Positions 42,351-55,209 are shown, counted from the stretch's first letter. The stretch is DNA of 64,000 nucleotides from Dioszegia crocea (GCA_001600615.1 BCKK01000006.1:558001-622000); one strand, 5' to 3'. The notes: generated by a model not told the origin, from the letters alone. Program-made: numbers and translations.

Positions 42351-45300
42351 ATGCCGTCTTTGTTCCACAAGCGGCGCGGCTCCGACATCCCGCCCGAGCT
42401 AGCTACCGACACATCCCCCTCCCAAGCTTCACGAGTCAAATGGCAGCCACCAGCAGACAATTCCCGTCTCGACAAGTCTTCCAATGCCTCATCACCTCCC
42501 GGAGGCAAGATACGGAGTTTCTTTCGAAGTAGCATGAGCGAGGAGACGAAAGAGGGGATGAGGCGGAAGCTGTCCAGTCCCAGCGAGCTATTCAAACGGG
42601 GACCTGAGCCGTCCCGATCGGACATCACGTCTGGCTGGGAAGAGGTCAATCCCTTGGGAGGCGGAACAGGAGCTGCCGATCGATATGCCGATGCGGCTCC
42701 TCGTAGCGCCAATGGGTATAACGGGAACTACGCCTCACCGTCGGTCTTCCCCGAGAACTTCAGTTTATCTCAGACTGCCTCGCCCGAATCGTCGCCCGCA
42801 GCGAGGAAGCGGGGGAGTCAGCAGTGGACGCCGTCGTACCCGCTTGTACTGCCGGAAGGGGAGGATGGGTATGCGGATCTTGCGCCTGATGGTTTGCCGA
42901 ATGGGGCGAGTAATCTCGCGGCGAGTCCAGTAGCGGCCGGAGGAGAGAATGCGAATCGGAGATCGATGGAGATGAGGCCCAAGACCCTGGCGCAATGGGA
43001 GCCGCTCAAGCCTGATGCTCCAAAATCCATCTCGCCAGCGCCCAGCACTCCCACTCGACAAACGGCGGATCTACCGAAAACCACAGAACAGCCGGGCAAA
43101 CCCGCTCTCCTCATTCAGACTGGCGGCGTCGCTTTTGACAAGGCTGTCCCTCAACTCGATACTCAGCCCCTCCTCTCGTCCGAGCCTGCTTCTCGGCGGG
43201 AAAGCGAAGAGCCCCTGGTAGCCACTCCAGACATGTCAGGTCCTTCATCCCCTACCGAGATGTCTTCTTCAACCACCTTCCCCTCTCGCCAAACCCAAAC
43301 CGTTCCTGCTTCCCCTATGAGTCCGATGGTTGCACCTATACCAGGGATGATTATTGGGCCTAACGGGAAAATGCGGCCTGCGATGCCCTCCCGCCGGACC
43401 ACTCTCATCCAATCCCCGCCGATGCCCCAGCCGATTAAGAATTTGCCTACGATGCAGGGTTGGCCGGGCTTCAATCAAGTTGCAGGCGCTCCCAGTACTC
43501 CTGGCTGGGGTGGGATGGGCAAGGAATCAGCCGGTGTGCCGAGAACTCCGATTGGGATGCCCCGTACACCTGGCTGGGGAGGCTTTGGAACGCCCGGAAG
43601 TGCTACGCCTAGAACACCGGGCGGAGGGGGCTTCCCGTTTTCCATGAGTGCGCCATCATCCGCAACTAAGGATAAAGGGAAGTCTGCGGCGACAGATGAC
43701 GAATTGCGAAAAATGAGGAGAGCTATGGTGAGTCCAACGAGGACTATCTGAGGACAAAAGCTAATGGTAACAGCCGGTCATGCTGCGCCAAGCGTCCACT
43801 AAGCCTATGCCTGTCGATGATGGTGGAGGAGCGGGTGATGATGATGACGATGATGATGACGGCTCGGATACTGAGGTCGAGGGCGGCGATGAGGATGACT
43901 CGGATGTTGAGACGGAGACGGAGCCATCGCCAATGAAGGGCAAGGGCAAGGCGAAGACGCTTAGCCCTCTCGATAGGCTGAAGGGCAAAGGAAAGGGGAA
44001 GGCGTCATCTGGGAAGTCTTCCACACCGGCACCGAGTTCGCTCAGTATCTCCTCGGTCATTAATGAGGAAGAGGAGAATCCCTCAATTCCACGCAAAAGC
44101 CCAGGTCTACTCGAGCGGAGGGCGAAACTCAGTCCTCCTATCGTCATCCCCTCGCCTCCTCCTGCAGCCGCCTCTTCCCGCCCCGAGCCCGTTAAAAAGG
44201 CCTCGGCTACGAATGGCGAGCCTAACTGGTCGATTGGGAATGACACTGGTGCTCAGGGTGGATGGATGAACTTTGCGTCGTCCACACCGACTTGGACGCC
44301 ATTCAACGCGACGCCCAAGGCGCCTCAAACTCCTGGAGCAGGCGCGAAGAAGGACCTGGCTAGCGATGAGGGATACTTTGGAAATGCAGCGGCATCTCCT
44401 CCCGTGGAAGATGTCCCACTTCCATCCGTGTCGATCTCTGATCCCTCACTCGCACCTTCCCTCGATGTCGATCTCGGTGAACCCATATCTGCCTCTCACC
44501 TCTCTTCACCACCGGTAGCCTCACCCATCGACTCGCCTATGTCTGATATTTCGAGTAATGGAGGCACGGGCGAGGGTAACGATGGGTCCGACGAAGGATC
44601 TGACGCGACTTCGCCTCCTTCTACAAATACCTCACTACCTCAAAGTCCGGCCGTCGTCGATGGCCGGCCGACACCCTCCAAGCGACCTTCCCTCTACACC
44701 CAAGCTACCAGATCCTTGGTAGATCTCCGGCCTCGGACGAGTATGGAGCAGGACTCGACGTCTGATCCAGTGCCGGCCGAGGATGTCGACATGGAGCCGA
44801 CTCTCGCTGCCATGAACGATAACCATCTCGCTCCCATTACGTCTGGCGAACCTTTGCGTATCAAGGAAATGCCAGCGCGGATCGAGATCCCAAAGCGTCA
44901 GTCATTCATGCGTGAAGCCGGTGGACAGACGCCGGGATGGTTGAAGGCGCCGCCGACCCCGTCGACACCAGGAGGAGCGGGTCAGGTGTTTTGGGCCAGA
45001 GGCAAAGGTGCCGAGGGCTTCGAATCCAAGTCAAAAGCCAAGAGGAGAAGGTCTGCTGGTGATCAGGAACTACCACCGCCTGATTATGAGCCACCTCATC
45101 CTGGTGTGGTCATTCCGAGGCCAAGGGATGATGAGGGACGGGAGGTCTTGCCGGAGTATTGGTGTGCTGTGAGTTGGGATATTTGACGTTAAGGAATTTG
45201 GCTGACGATCAGGTACACATCGAAGGCATGCTCTCGCGGAAGATGGAATTCCAAGCTCCGGGTGTCCAAGCGCGCGATCGAAGCTGGAAGAAATACTACT

Positions 45301-46373
45301 GCATCCTTCGCGGCACATCTCTCACACTGTACAAATTCGATCCTCGCCGATTCGTACCGAAAGAGGGCGCACCACCAAGTGTTGGACCCATCGGAGAGGC
45401 GGAGGAGGAGGAACATCTGCATGTCCATATACCCGCAGATCAACTCCGGCGGGCTAGCGTCTCATCCGGAACCGGTCCCGGTCTGCACGGATCGGCGATA
45501 GCGGCACGACGAGGGAGTGTAGGAGACGCCATGGCCACGAGTGGGAGACGCGGCTCGGTCTCGACCGCCAGTCTCATGAATCCTGCTGGTGATCGAGCCA
45601 GGGCCGGAAGCGTTTCAGGCGGCAGTGGGTTACCTGCTGGTTTCGATGCTGGCAGGAGGGGATCTCTGACGGGTACGGGCTCCACGAGCAGTATCAATCA
45701 GTCGACCGACTCATCCAGGCGAACTTCCGTCTCCGGCACTACAGGATCGGGCTCCACCTTGAGCGTCAATGCTCCCTCATCGGCTGCATCGGCAGAAAAG
45801 GACCCAGCGCTGTTCGCCAAGACGAACCGGCGTCCTTCTGTCGGTGCATCCTCAACGGCCTCATCTTCCACCTCGTCCAATACCACTTCGGCACTGGCGC
45901 ATTTCCAGACGAATCACCTTGTCAAGACGTACACTTTACAAAATGCGGAGAGTGGGCTGGCGGCGGACTATATCAAGCGGAAGAACGTGGTCAGGATCAG
46001 GTCGGAAGGCGAGCAGTTCTTGCTGCAGACTGAAGGGGCGCGGGAGGTTGTTGATTGGATCGAAGTGAGTCGACACGGATATAGTCAGAGGATATTAGCT
46101 GACAGATAGGCTTTCCAAGCTGCTACAAACGTAGCTCTCGATCTCGACGACAGGCCAATGCCGAAGATCATCACTCTGCCCCGCCGACGTCGGAGAAGGC
46201 CTGCAGCGGGCGCAGCTGGGGCGGCAGGTGCGGCAGCAGTAGGCGCTGTTGTTGGCGGAGCCGATACGCCCGAGGCGAATATTAGAGCTGTGCAAGAGGC
46301 GGAGAGGGCACAGGCGCAGATGGACAGGGATTTGGCGGCTGATCAGGCAAACCCAGCGGCGGCTGTCAGTTGA
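42351..46373 (+). CDS. PH-domain protein with long disordered N-terminus
   Basis: Four exons join in frame: 42351-43727, 43774-45168, 45213-46064 and 46110-46373, giving 1295 aa. The start is MPSLFHKRRGSDIPPE. The first about 920 residues are Ser/Pro/Thr-rich and disordered, with repeated 'PRTPxGWGG'-like phrases near 435 and an acidic patch of Asp/Glu near residue 470. The PH domain begins near the end of exon 2 ('VLPEYWCAVHIEGMLSRKMEFQAP') and continues with 'RDRSWKKYYCILRGTSLTLYKFDPRRF'. It is interrupted by a Ser/Gly-rich insert of about 150 residues, and its last strand and helix follow ('[35 protein letters not shown]'). A basic RRRRRR tail and Ala/Gly-rich end follow. A PH domain suggests phosphoinositide or membrane binding, and the split by an insert is unusual. 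No ortholog is named. Confidence 0.85.
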
Positions 46374-46607
46374 GCGCGAAGAGTTTGGGGATCCAGAGAT
46401 AAGTTGAGGGAAAAGAATAGGTATAATCAGGTGATATCGATATAGCGTTATAGTAGAGCTGTTGTGCGAGGAGAGGGGTCGATCTTTTGTATGACCTGAA
46501 TGCATAATGTACGTTTACAGTCTAGACGTGGAGTCTGCTTGCTTCTTCGGAATTCTATAGTAATTAAGTTATATGTCGTCGCCACACCCTGCCCTCTCTT
46601 TCGTCAT

Positions 46608-47321
46608 TCACAACTTCCTCAACCTCTTGGGAACCTTCGACTCCCGTTGCTTGAGCGAGATATTCCCAAATACCACAACCCACCATCCCCAAATAGCCAC
46701 CACCCCATTACCCACACCGACCACCTTGCCTAGCGCGCCGATAGATCCAGTATTGTACGATATGGCCGCCATGATGGTCGTTAATCCCACAAGGATGTAT
46801 AAGAGGGGTGTTCGAGTCGGGTTTGTAGCTGGTGGTGCATAGTGCGGGATGAGGCCGAAGAGGATGATGAGGGATAAAGAGAGGAGACCGAAGCCGATTG
46901 TGTGGCACAGGAAGGATTCGAGTGGGGTAAGGTTGTCATAGTGCTCTTCGCGCTGTGCAGCGGTGAGATTGTGGTTGACTGTAGGGGCGACTTGGGCGAA
47001 GAAGAGGAGGAGTCTGGGGAAGAGGAGTAAAGGAGTGGCAAGGAGGGTGAACCTGGATATTAGCATTTGGCTCCTGGCTATACTTAAGTCTGTGAAGGTG
47101 AAAGATGGAATCATGGCTAGCACTCACCAGATAGCCGTCCCACATCCCCATGCACTCGTCACGTCCAATCCACCCTCCTGAAGATGGACCACCGCCTTCG
47201 CCTTCTCCTCGGCAAGCCTGTAAGCCTTCCCCAACCCGCCAGACGCGGCAGCTTCGGGATGTCTCGGAGGGGGTGTAGGACCCTTGGGCCTGATGTTTCG
47301 CATTTCAATACCGTCGGACAT
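46608..47321 (-). CDS. multi-pass membrane protein, unknown function
   Basis: Two exons, 47128-47321 and 46608-47052, give 212 aa. The soluble N-terminus of about 65 residues (MSDGIEMRNIRPKGPTPP) is followed by about four hydrophobic segments, 'FTLLATPLLLFPRLLLFF', 'LCHTIGFGLLSLSLIILFGLI', 'LLYILVGLTTIMAAISY' and 'VVGVGNGVVAIWGWWVVVFG', and a basic tail. I do not recognise the family. It is convergent with the PH-domain gene, with 234 nt between stops. Confidence 0.8.
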
Positions 47322-47565
47322 GGCTGTCGTTAATGAGGGTTGGAAGAAGGATGGAGGAGAAGTGGACGAAATCGTCATTCCTCAGTCAACTCAACGTGGA
47401 GATGTACGTCATCACATTTCCGCCGGAAGGGAGTTCATGTCAAGGTGAATCATGTGTCGAGGCTACTGTAAAGCTAAAGCTACAATGCGACTACTCTGCA
47501 AAAGGCAATGAGGCAGCTGACAGGCCATCTACAGCTCCAGCTTCAAATCAACCCCGAAAAAAAAA

Positions 47566-49037
47566 CTAAGGGGAAGCTGGAGACTCGCTTCTGTTCCAAG
47601 CGGGCACTTCGGACTTGGGGATGTACCAAGGAAATGGTCCAATCTGCCCAAACTCTTGCGTTCTCACCATGGGGATAAGAGGGCAGCTGTACCAGTAAGC
47701 TACACTCTCAAAGCTGACTTACATTTTGTGGCCGTGAACCAGCTCATTGAAATCCTTCATTGCCTTAACGGAGTACACTCCGTGACAGTGGAAGACACAA
47801 TCGTGGCTGCCCAGCTGATACACCACTTTCGAGAGATTGTCAACATCTGGTGGAATCGAGTTGAAATGATTGGTGAATTCTAGGATCTGGAGATTGGGTA
47901 GGCCGAACAACACGAGTGCGTCTGCGCCGGTCAGAGGGGCGGGTGTAGGGTCGGCGAGAAGAACGAGCTTCTTGAGAAAGGGAAGTGTTTCATCGATGAT
48001 GTCAATGACAACCTGAAGATCATCAAACCCCTCGAGGACTGAGCCGCCCAGCTGGAGCGTCCGAAGTTGGGGACCAAGGGCTGCGGTGATCTGGCGAAGA
48101 TAATCGGCATCAATGACGGGATTGCCCTCCCCGTCGTCCTGATCCATGAGGGTGAAGCTTGAGAAGGGCTCGCATTTGTTGACTTTCCGAGATGTGATAA
48201 AGTCCATAGACTCATTGATTGTCCTCAGAACGTCTCGATACACCTGAGAGTGGTCGATACTCGTGACTCGCCGATCAAGATTTGGGGAGTATAGCCATGC
48301 CTCCATCTCGTCCATGTCCTCACGATCCGCCAAGAGCCCATAGCCCTCCAGCACACTTTCCTCATCTATGACTAGACGGAGGGCAATGGTATGCCGGAAC
48401 TCTATCCCAGGCCAATCTGGCTTGGGAGGTAGCAGCTCGTCCCCAAAGTCCGGTACGATGATGTCGATATGACTCTCGAGCTCCACCACGACCTCGTCGT
48501 CAATGATACGGACAACATAAGCGTCATCCGCCGGATTGGATGGGAACTTGTACAAAACCGTATGAAGTTGTGGGAACTTTTTACGCCACTTATCGAGATC
48601 TTTATCGAGGGCTACTTCATCGAAGGGGATCGGCTTTTTGGGTTTGGGGGGAGCCGGACGGACGAGATATCGCGCTGCTGGATCGGCGAAACGGGGAGGC
48701 CCATTCCGGTCGATGATTTGGACAGCGTTGCAATATTTTGTTCGCCTCCCCTAGAACGTCAATTCAAGAAATTCACCCATTAATGCTAACATACCTTGGC
48801 TCGGCTCATTTTTGTCACCAGAGAGACGGGTATCCGCCTATACAACACCGCAGAAACGCTCTCCACCGCACTTTTCTCCAATCTCATCAGCCCCGCCAGG
48901 GTATTCCTCCCCAACAGGCTAAAGATGGCCAAGCGGATCTCAGGCGTGTTGTAGACTTTAACCGCTGCACTCTTTCCCCGTCGGATCTTCCTTGCCTTTG
49001 ACACCAATCGATCTTCAGGATCCGACGGCTCTTTCAT
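47566..49037 (-). CDS. F-box-like protein, unknown function
   Basis: Exons 48795-49037 and 47723-48750, plus a proposed last exon 47566-47686, give 463 aa. The start is ATG MKEPSDPEDRL. An F-box-like segment lies at residues about 20-60: 'VKVYNTPEIRLAIFSLLGRNTLAGLMRLEKSAVESVSAVLYRRI'. Then come a Pro/Lys stretch and a long body with Leu-rich spacing ('YLRQITAALGPQLRTLQLGG', 'FGLPNLQILEFTNHF'), consistent with an SCF adaptor of fungal type. The last exon needs a 36-nt intron (47687-47722, GTAAGT...CAG) and adds the ending 'KSEVPAWNRSESPASP'. If that intron is not used, the protein stops at 47719 after 424 residues. The gene is head to head with the TRAPPC11 gene. Confidence 0.75.
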
Positions 49038-49427
49038 CCTAGTGTAGCCTGTACTCGAGCTGAACAATGATACGCCTCGGCGGTTTCCGTTACACGCTGT
49101 GGGATCAGTCTGATGAGGAATGTGTCTTTTTTTGGGATACACCTACAAGTTGGGTCCATCTTTTCTGTAGGGTATCGACTCTCCACAGCCGTGAAGATCT
49201 CACTCGTAGAGGGGACAAAAGAGGAACAATCAGTTATAGTGCAGCTGGGTCGTGAGTCGCGCTGTGAGAGGAGGCGGACGCGTCGAATTCCTCAGCTTCA
49301 ATCAATTCCGACGGAAAGGGGTCAAAGCCTCTCACCACCAGCCAGAATCAAGCCTTTTTGCGAGAAGGGTAGACCTAGGACAATCATAGCTAAGATAGCG
49401 CCCAGAGATCGTCCCAGCTTGCCCATT
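49038..49427. promoter_or_regulatory. divergent promoter F-box-like / TRAPPC11
   Basis: This 390-nt spacer lies between opposite starts. No specific motif could be named. Confidence 0.4.
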
Positions 49428-52400
49428 ATGAACTCATATCCCCATGAGGTAAGTCCAGCCAGAATGCCATAGATATATCGAGCTGATGATGAGTTCCTCG
49501 CCCATCCCCAGCCCCTGATGTTCGTCGCCGGCTTGACTCCCTCGACGCGGGATCGAGCTGGCTCTATAGCCTCTGCATCAGGCCAGCGCGATAGATCAGG
49601 CTCGAATGCTGCCCAGCTAGAGGTTTCACACGGAGCTCCAGCACTCACGACGCCCATAACATCCCCCACCCCGCCCGCTCATCTGAGCTTGCCCATCTCA
49701 CCCCCGCCGACATCTCCGCCTATCAAGGAGGGAGGCAGCTCGAAAAGCTTAGATCAGATAGGAGCCGCGCCTGCATCAGGATCAGGCTCTGCTTCAAACT
49801 TGACAGTAGCGGCGGAAGAGGATGAGTTCGAGATGCTGGTGCGCAATCTGCGTGAAGCTCTAGAAGGGCTGGGAGGTAAGGGCAAAGTTTGGGTGAGAGC
49901 ATCCGAACGTCGTAATTTTCGCATCATGTTGGTAGACAAGGTAAGTTCAGTGCTGAAGAGAGCGTCTCATGTACAGCTACAGCTGACACCTGGCAGCATG
50001 TCCGATTACCTATGCGCAAAGTCAACCCTAGCCCAGCCGGATCTCAAAGCGAGCCAGCCACCCCTCACTCCCCCCTTTCACCCCTGACACCGACATCTCC
50101 TCTCTACCCAGATGGCCTCATTGCTCCAATATGGGTTCGGAAGCACGCAGAGATGGTTCCATCGGTCTTTGTTCTGTTCCTCAGGCTGTATGAATCGCCG
50201 GACGAAGCGGTCGTGGAGGATATCCTGGCTGGAACGGAGACACAAGACGCGCAGAGGCGAGCCAAGGAGCACGAGATGGACGAGGCTCTGGTTAAGGAAA
50301 TAGGAGACAGGAGGAGGCGTCTCGGAGAAAGGGGGATCAAGTTGACAGTGGTCCTTATGGCCAGCGCCGCGGCTTTGGGTAGGTTTACCAATCTTGCACC
50401 GGCTGACTTTCAGATTCACCTTCACTCGACCCCAGATTGTCCTATCTCCGCCGAGCATCAGCTCTATCATCCAAAGCATCCCTCTTTGTTCTTTCGCCTG
50501 TTCCAGCAGATCAACTTCCCGAATTTGTTCAATCTCTCCAGGACGCCTTGTTTGAGTCAGCCGCTGAATACTACACCACTCATGCCAAGCGTGTCAAGCG
50601 GAAACGAGCGCGAGTCTCTACGAGCTCCTTAGTCGTCCCAGGGACAGCCGGAAAAGTGTTGGGCGGACAAGGCTGGGCGGTGCGGTATGATTGGAAAAGT
50701 GGGTGGTTTGCCGAGATTAGAGGAGATCTCGAGGACGCCAGGCGGTGAGTATTGCTGGCGAACCTAGCTGACTTCCAGACACTATGAAGACTGCTGGAAT
50801 GAGCTTGCGCGGATGTTCTCTTCGACTCAGACATTACCACCACGGACGAAACGCTGGGCAGAAGCCAAGGTGCTCGCTGATTGCGTGGCGATGCGGATAT
50901 GTCGATTGTTGCTGTACAGCGACGAATCACCCAAAGTCTTGGGTCCATTCTTTGTCCATCTTAAGCGATTCGGCGACCTGTCGAGGGGATGGGGGATAGG
51001 CGAGGAGACATTTGAATTTTGGAGTTGGATTGCCAGGCAGTGAGTCGGGCGCGGAGATAAGGGCTGATTTACCAGATACCGCATCTTTGCCGAATTGCTC
51101 GAATTGGGCGTCCAAGCAGGTCTTCGAATACCAACACTCGCACCCCCAATTTTGCCCACGGCGCAATCAGCTGCTGTGCCTCCCACTCCGGAATATTGGT
51201 CAACCCCTATCTCTTCAGCAAATCCGCTCCAAACCCTACAATCTCCCGCCTTCTACTTCTACACCGCTGCGAGCTGCTCAGTCCAACGGCAAAAACGGTT
51301 CGAAGAAGCTCTTGCTCTTGAGGTCACTTGAATTCCGTTCAAAGTGGACTTTAAGCTGACTATTTAGACGGATGCAATGGCATCTGAATCTGGTGCGGCC
51401 TCAGGCTACGTCTCGGCTGCCCCAGGATTTGCCAATGAGAAGAAGGTCGATCACTCTGCACTCGTCACCGAGCTGTTCACCAAGGCATACTCGCTGCTCA
51501 AAGAACAAGATGTTGCTCAGAACCGAGTGGCCCTGTACGTTGCGTATAGAATAGCAGAATCATACGTTCAATCCGGTCAGCATGACATGGCTATGCGGTG
51601 AGTCTAACTTCTGGGGATTTGTATTCGGCTTGCACTGACAAAGCAGCTTTTTCGAACGGATATCGACCTCTTTCCGAAGATATCGATGGACCCTTATCGT
51701 CCGCAAGATACGCAAATTATGGTACGAATGTGCGCAGCACACCGGCCACGTAGATTCTGCTGCCAGACTTCTCGTCGAGATGATGTGTCCTGGTCAGTAA
51801 TCTCTAGCCTCGGATAGGTAAGAAGCTCACGATTCCAGAGAGCGGTATCGAGGGCGAAGACCGAGCAGCATTGCCAGAAGATTTGATGTCTTTACTGAAG
51901 GTGCGTCCATGAACAACTCCATGATGACTATCCTGACGGGTCAGACGACTGCCCCAGCGAGCGAAGATCCAATTCTGATCGAAATGGAGAGAGACACCCC
52001 CCTTCGTAAGTTAAGCCATACGAACTAAGTTGACCCGTATAGTGAACGTCCGAGCAGGATTCTGGCAGGCCGAAAGTCCTATATCTGGAAGCGTCCCCTT
52101 CCAAATCTCAATCACATGCCCCGATACCGTCCACATTTCGGAAATCGCCTTCTCATCTGCCGTTATCTCCTTCTCGGACGGTCGACCTGACTGCACAATC
52201 GAGATCGCCGATTCTGACTCCGACGCTCCCGTAATCGACATCGGTACAATCGGTCACCACGCATCTGAGACGTCCGCCAAAGCTCGTCTCCGTTGGTCAC
52301 CTGGGCAGACTCAAGTGATACAGGGAACGCTTCTCGGAGGATCAGAAGGAGCATGCGAGGTGAGTCTAGACTATGCCCAGATGCCGTTCGCTAGTTTACA

Positions 52401-53974
52401 AATGACAGGTCTCGTCCGTCCGCCTAGCCCTCAAAGAGGGTACATGGGATCTACAACTCGTTTTTGACCCTGAACCCTTACAGGGATGGACAGCTGGCAA
52501 GTCAAAGTATCTACCCTCTGGGGGGATATTCAGTGTTATAAAGTGAGTCGCTGCGAGTTTTATCAGGTGTGTTTATGATAGCGCTAAAGTAGCAGTCTCG
52601 TCAACAGCCCACATTTAGTCGACATCAAGCTGGATCATCTTCCTTCTGCTTTCGTCGGCGAGAGTATACCCGTCACTTTGACTGTTAAGAGCAGAGACGA
52701 GCGCGATCTCGAGCTTGGATTATCCGTCTTTTTGCATCCTGGAGAAGAAGGCGAAGGTGAGTTTCGTCAAGCGGCCCGCTTGTATGGAGAAGGCCAGAAA
52801 GCTGACTTCTGTGAAGAATCGACGATATCTCTTGAACAAGAAACATCAATCAGCCTCATCAAAGACCTCGATCTGGGAATTTTGAAAGCGGGCCAGAGTA
52901 TCGAGAAGATCATCACTCTCAAATCTTCGGTGCTCGGTACGAAAGTCATCGATGTTTCTCTACAGACTGTTGCGGTACATCCCGAAACTACAGAAGGTCC
53001 CGAAATCGACCTCTCTCGACGGGAAGCGCCAATCCGAGCGGAAGAATTCGAAGCTACAGCCGTCATACCTATTATGACGCCTTTCTGGTGTTCGTCTCGG
53101 GTTTCATATGCCGCTCCGAGGTTGGAAGAGGGAGGTTTTGCGGTGGACGCGACGATCAGCACAATCATCAGCGGAAATCTAGTGCGAGGGGTTGAGGTTG
53201 AGACTTTGGATCTAGTGGATTCGGTGAGTCTATGATCGTAAGGAGTAGTATTGCGGATCACAGCTCACCCCAAAGCATCTCCCCGATGTCGAAATGAAAG
53301 CTACATCGCTTGCGTTAGATCCATTTGTGTCGGAACGTAAGCCTGTGACCTTTATACTGGTTTAGTGCCTCCAGCTCACATTCATCTCAGGCTGGAACGA
53401 GAATACAATTTTTAGCGTGGTCTCGAAGTATGTCATTCGCCCATCGCGGAGACAATCTAGCACAGGACCTATAGCTGAGGCACCGGCCAACTTGTCCATA
53501 AGATGGCGGAGGTGAGTCTGATCTCTTGCTCAGGTCGTCTTCTGCTGAATCAGCAGCAATGACGAGGGTGACTTCATCGATACTGCTCTTCCCCTCCCTG
53601 CCCTCATATTCCCCTCTCAACACTCATTCCTCTCAGCCCGCATCACCGCTCCTAAGACCGTCGCTCTCCAAATCCCCTTCTCGGTCTGCATGACCATAAC
53701 GAACTCGCATCCCACCCATTCTATACCGGACGTCTCAATCAACGTGGATGCTTCCGATGCGTTCGTGTGGATGGGAAGTCGAATGGCGAGATTGCCGGAT
53801 ATACGGCCTAATGGCGCGAAAGAAGTCAGGCTGGAGTGTGTCCCCGTCAGCAGAACTGGACTGGTGGAGTTACCGAGGATGAAGGTGTATGAGGGGCAAG
53901 GAGATGGGAGAAGGGAAATCCCCATCACGGGATCGGGGAAGGGTGGAGCGGCGGTCGTTTTTGTGCAGCCTTGA
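49428..53974 (+). CDS. TRAPPC11-like protein (foie-gras/Gryzun domains)
   Basis: Multi-exon gene. The start is a 21-nt exon (49428-49448, MNSYPHE) joined to 49494-49940, giving 'MNSYPHEFLAHPQPLMFVAGL', which resembles the TRAPPC11 N-terminus. The foie-gras region is seen in the middle: 'GWAVRYDWKSGWFAEIRGDLEDARRHYEDCWNEL', 'AVPPTPEYWSTP' and 'LVTELFTKAYSLLKEQDVAQNRVALYVAYRIAESYVQSG'. Downstream strand-rich blocks such as 'VNVRAGFWQAESPISGSVPFQISITCPD' and 'LEQETSISLIKDLDLGILKAGQSIEKIITL' correspond to Gryzun-like beta domains. TRAPPC11 is a subunit of the metazoan/fungal TRAPPIII tether for Rab1 activation in ER-Golgi traffic and autophagy. It is missing from budding yeast but present in many filamentous fungi. 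I did not resolve all of its roughly dozen junctions. Its stop lies 58 nt from the PIMT gene. Confidence 0.88.
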
Positions 53975-54032
53975 GACTTGGTCTTGCGGGTCATCTTTGG
54001 GATCAGAAGCATGATGTACAACATCCATACGG

Positions 54033-55209
54033 TTATCCTCCCCACTGGGACTGTGCATCCGTCAATGGTACATACTGCAGATCAGCTCAGATCTAGAGCA
54101 GAAGAACACTTTGACTTACTCTCACTCCGAACAGCTTCTTCTTCGTCATAGTGCCATCAATTGACTTGTCAACTTGCCATATGTCTATAACGTTAACGCT
54201 TAGTGTTATTCCCCGGATGATGCCATCGGTTCTGAAGGACACACCTTGCTGCGTCGTTCCAACTGGGATGAACATCCGGCCTGGCTTTGCCAGCTGATCC
54301 ACCAGATCTGCTGGTATTTCTGGCGCAGCAGCGCCTACGTGAATGACTTGATATGGTGCTGATCCCAGTCAGAAACGGCTTGTGGAGTGTCTAGCAGACA
54401 GCCTCACCATGATGAGCATAGCCTGGTGATGTCAGTCTAAGTCCGGATCCGGATTACGCCCAGCATACAGCCTCTCACCTTTCCGACCATCTCCGGTAAC
54501 GATGACTATCTTGGCATCGGTCGTGCCAATCGTAATTCCGTCCGCCTTTAAGTTCATCCGCGTCATTTCTGTCAAGCCAGGGATATGGTCGATACCCACG
54601 ACAGTTGCCTTGGGAGCTAAATGATGCAGGACGGCCATTACTGAACTTATCAGCATGAACGGACCACGGATCAGATCTGGCAGACTTACAGTATCCACTC
54701 CCGCTACCGACATCCAGAACCGCCCCTTCCCCATCAAGCAATGACTCCAGTAAGGGTAAGAGGTTCTCAACCGCATGAGCGTGCATGTGCGGGGCGGAGA
54801 TAGTTGCGCCGAACCCGATGACCCTGTCGATAGTCAGCCATACTGGTGTCACCCAGATTCGATGAGAGTAGACATAGGGCGAGTGGGACATAGGCTCACT
54901 GTGGAGAGTCCTCGTATGCCAAGTCTGGATCAGGGACATAATGCCTTCGATCCACTCTACGCATAGCCTGACATATTCAGCTCGATGTCGAATCCATTCG
55001 GTCTCGAGGATGTGTTGACTTACTTCAGCCACCCTCTTAGACTGTATCAGACCATTTTGCACCAATTTGTCGATCAGCTACAATTGTCAGCTCATCGACA
55101 CACAATCACTGAGGCAGCTGGCTCCCCGCAGGCCGTAATACAGACTGTCTAGTCTTGAAGTGGAAGAACTCGCCTCAGCGTTTGTGCGACCACTACACGT
55201 CCATGCCAT
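54033..55209 (-). CDS. protein-L-isoaspartate O-methyltransferase
   Basis: Eight exons join in frame: 55174-55209, 55024-55077, 54900-54967, 54690-54823, 54479-54640, 54408-54422 (15 nt), 54120-54358 and 54033-54074, giving 249 aa. The first exon encodes '[12 protein letters not shown]', and the next gives '[18 protein letters not shown]', both very close to the animal PCMT1 start. Further motifs are '[21 protein letters not shown]', SAM loop '[11 protein letters not shown]', '[28 protein letters not shown]' and the ending '[18 protein letters not shown]'. The enzyme methylates isoaspartyl residues in aged proteins so they can be repaired. Intron 1 starts with GC rather than GT. All other introns are GT-AG. 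Confidence 0.93.
54408..54422 (-). other. 15-nt microexon in the PIMT gene
   Basis: A short exon encoding part of the conserved 'GYAHHA' stretch is flanked by CAG acceptor and GTGAGG donor. It is needed to join 'GDGRKG' to 'APYQVIHVG', which are contiguous in the family. Confidence 0.82.
55078..55173 (-). other. noncanonical GC-AG intron in the PIMT gene
   Basis: A 96-nt intron has donor GCGAGT (read on the minus strand from 55173) and acceptor TTGTAG. No GT donor near it keeps the reading frame, and the GC choice joins 'NAE' to '[11 protein letters not shown]', exactly as in conserved homologues. At 96 nt it is also longer than most introns here. Confidence 0.8.
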
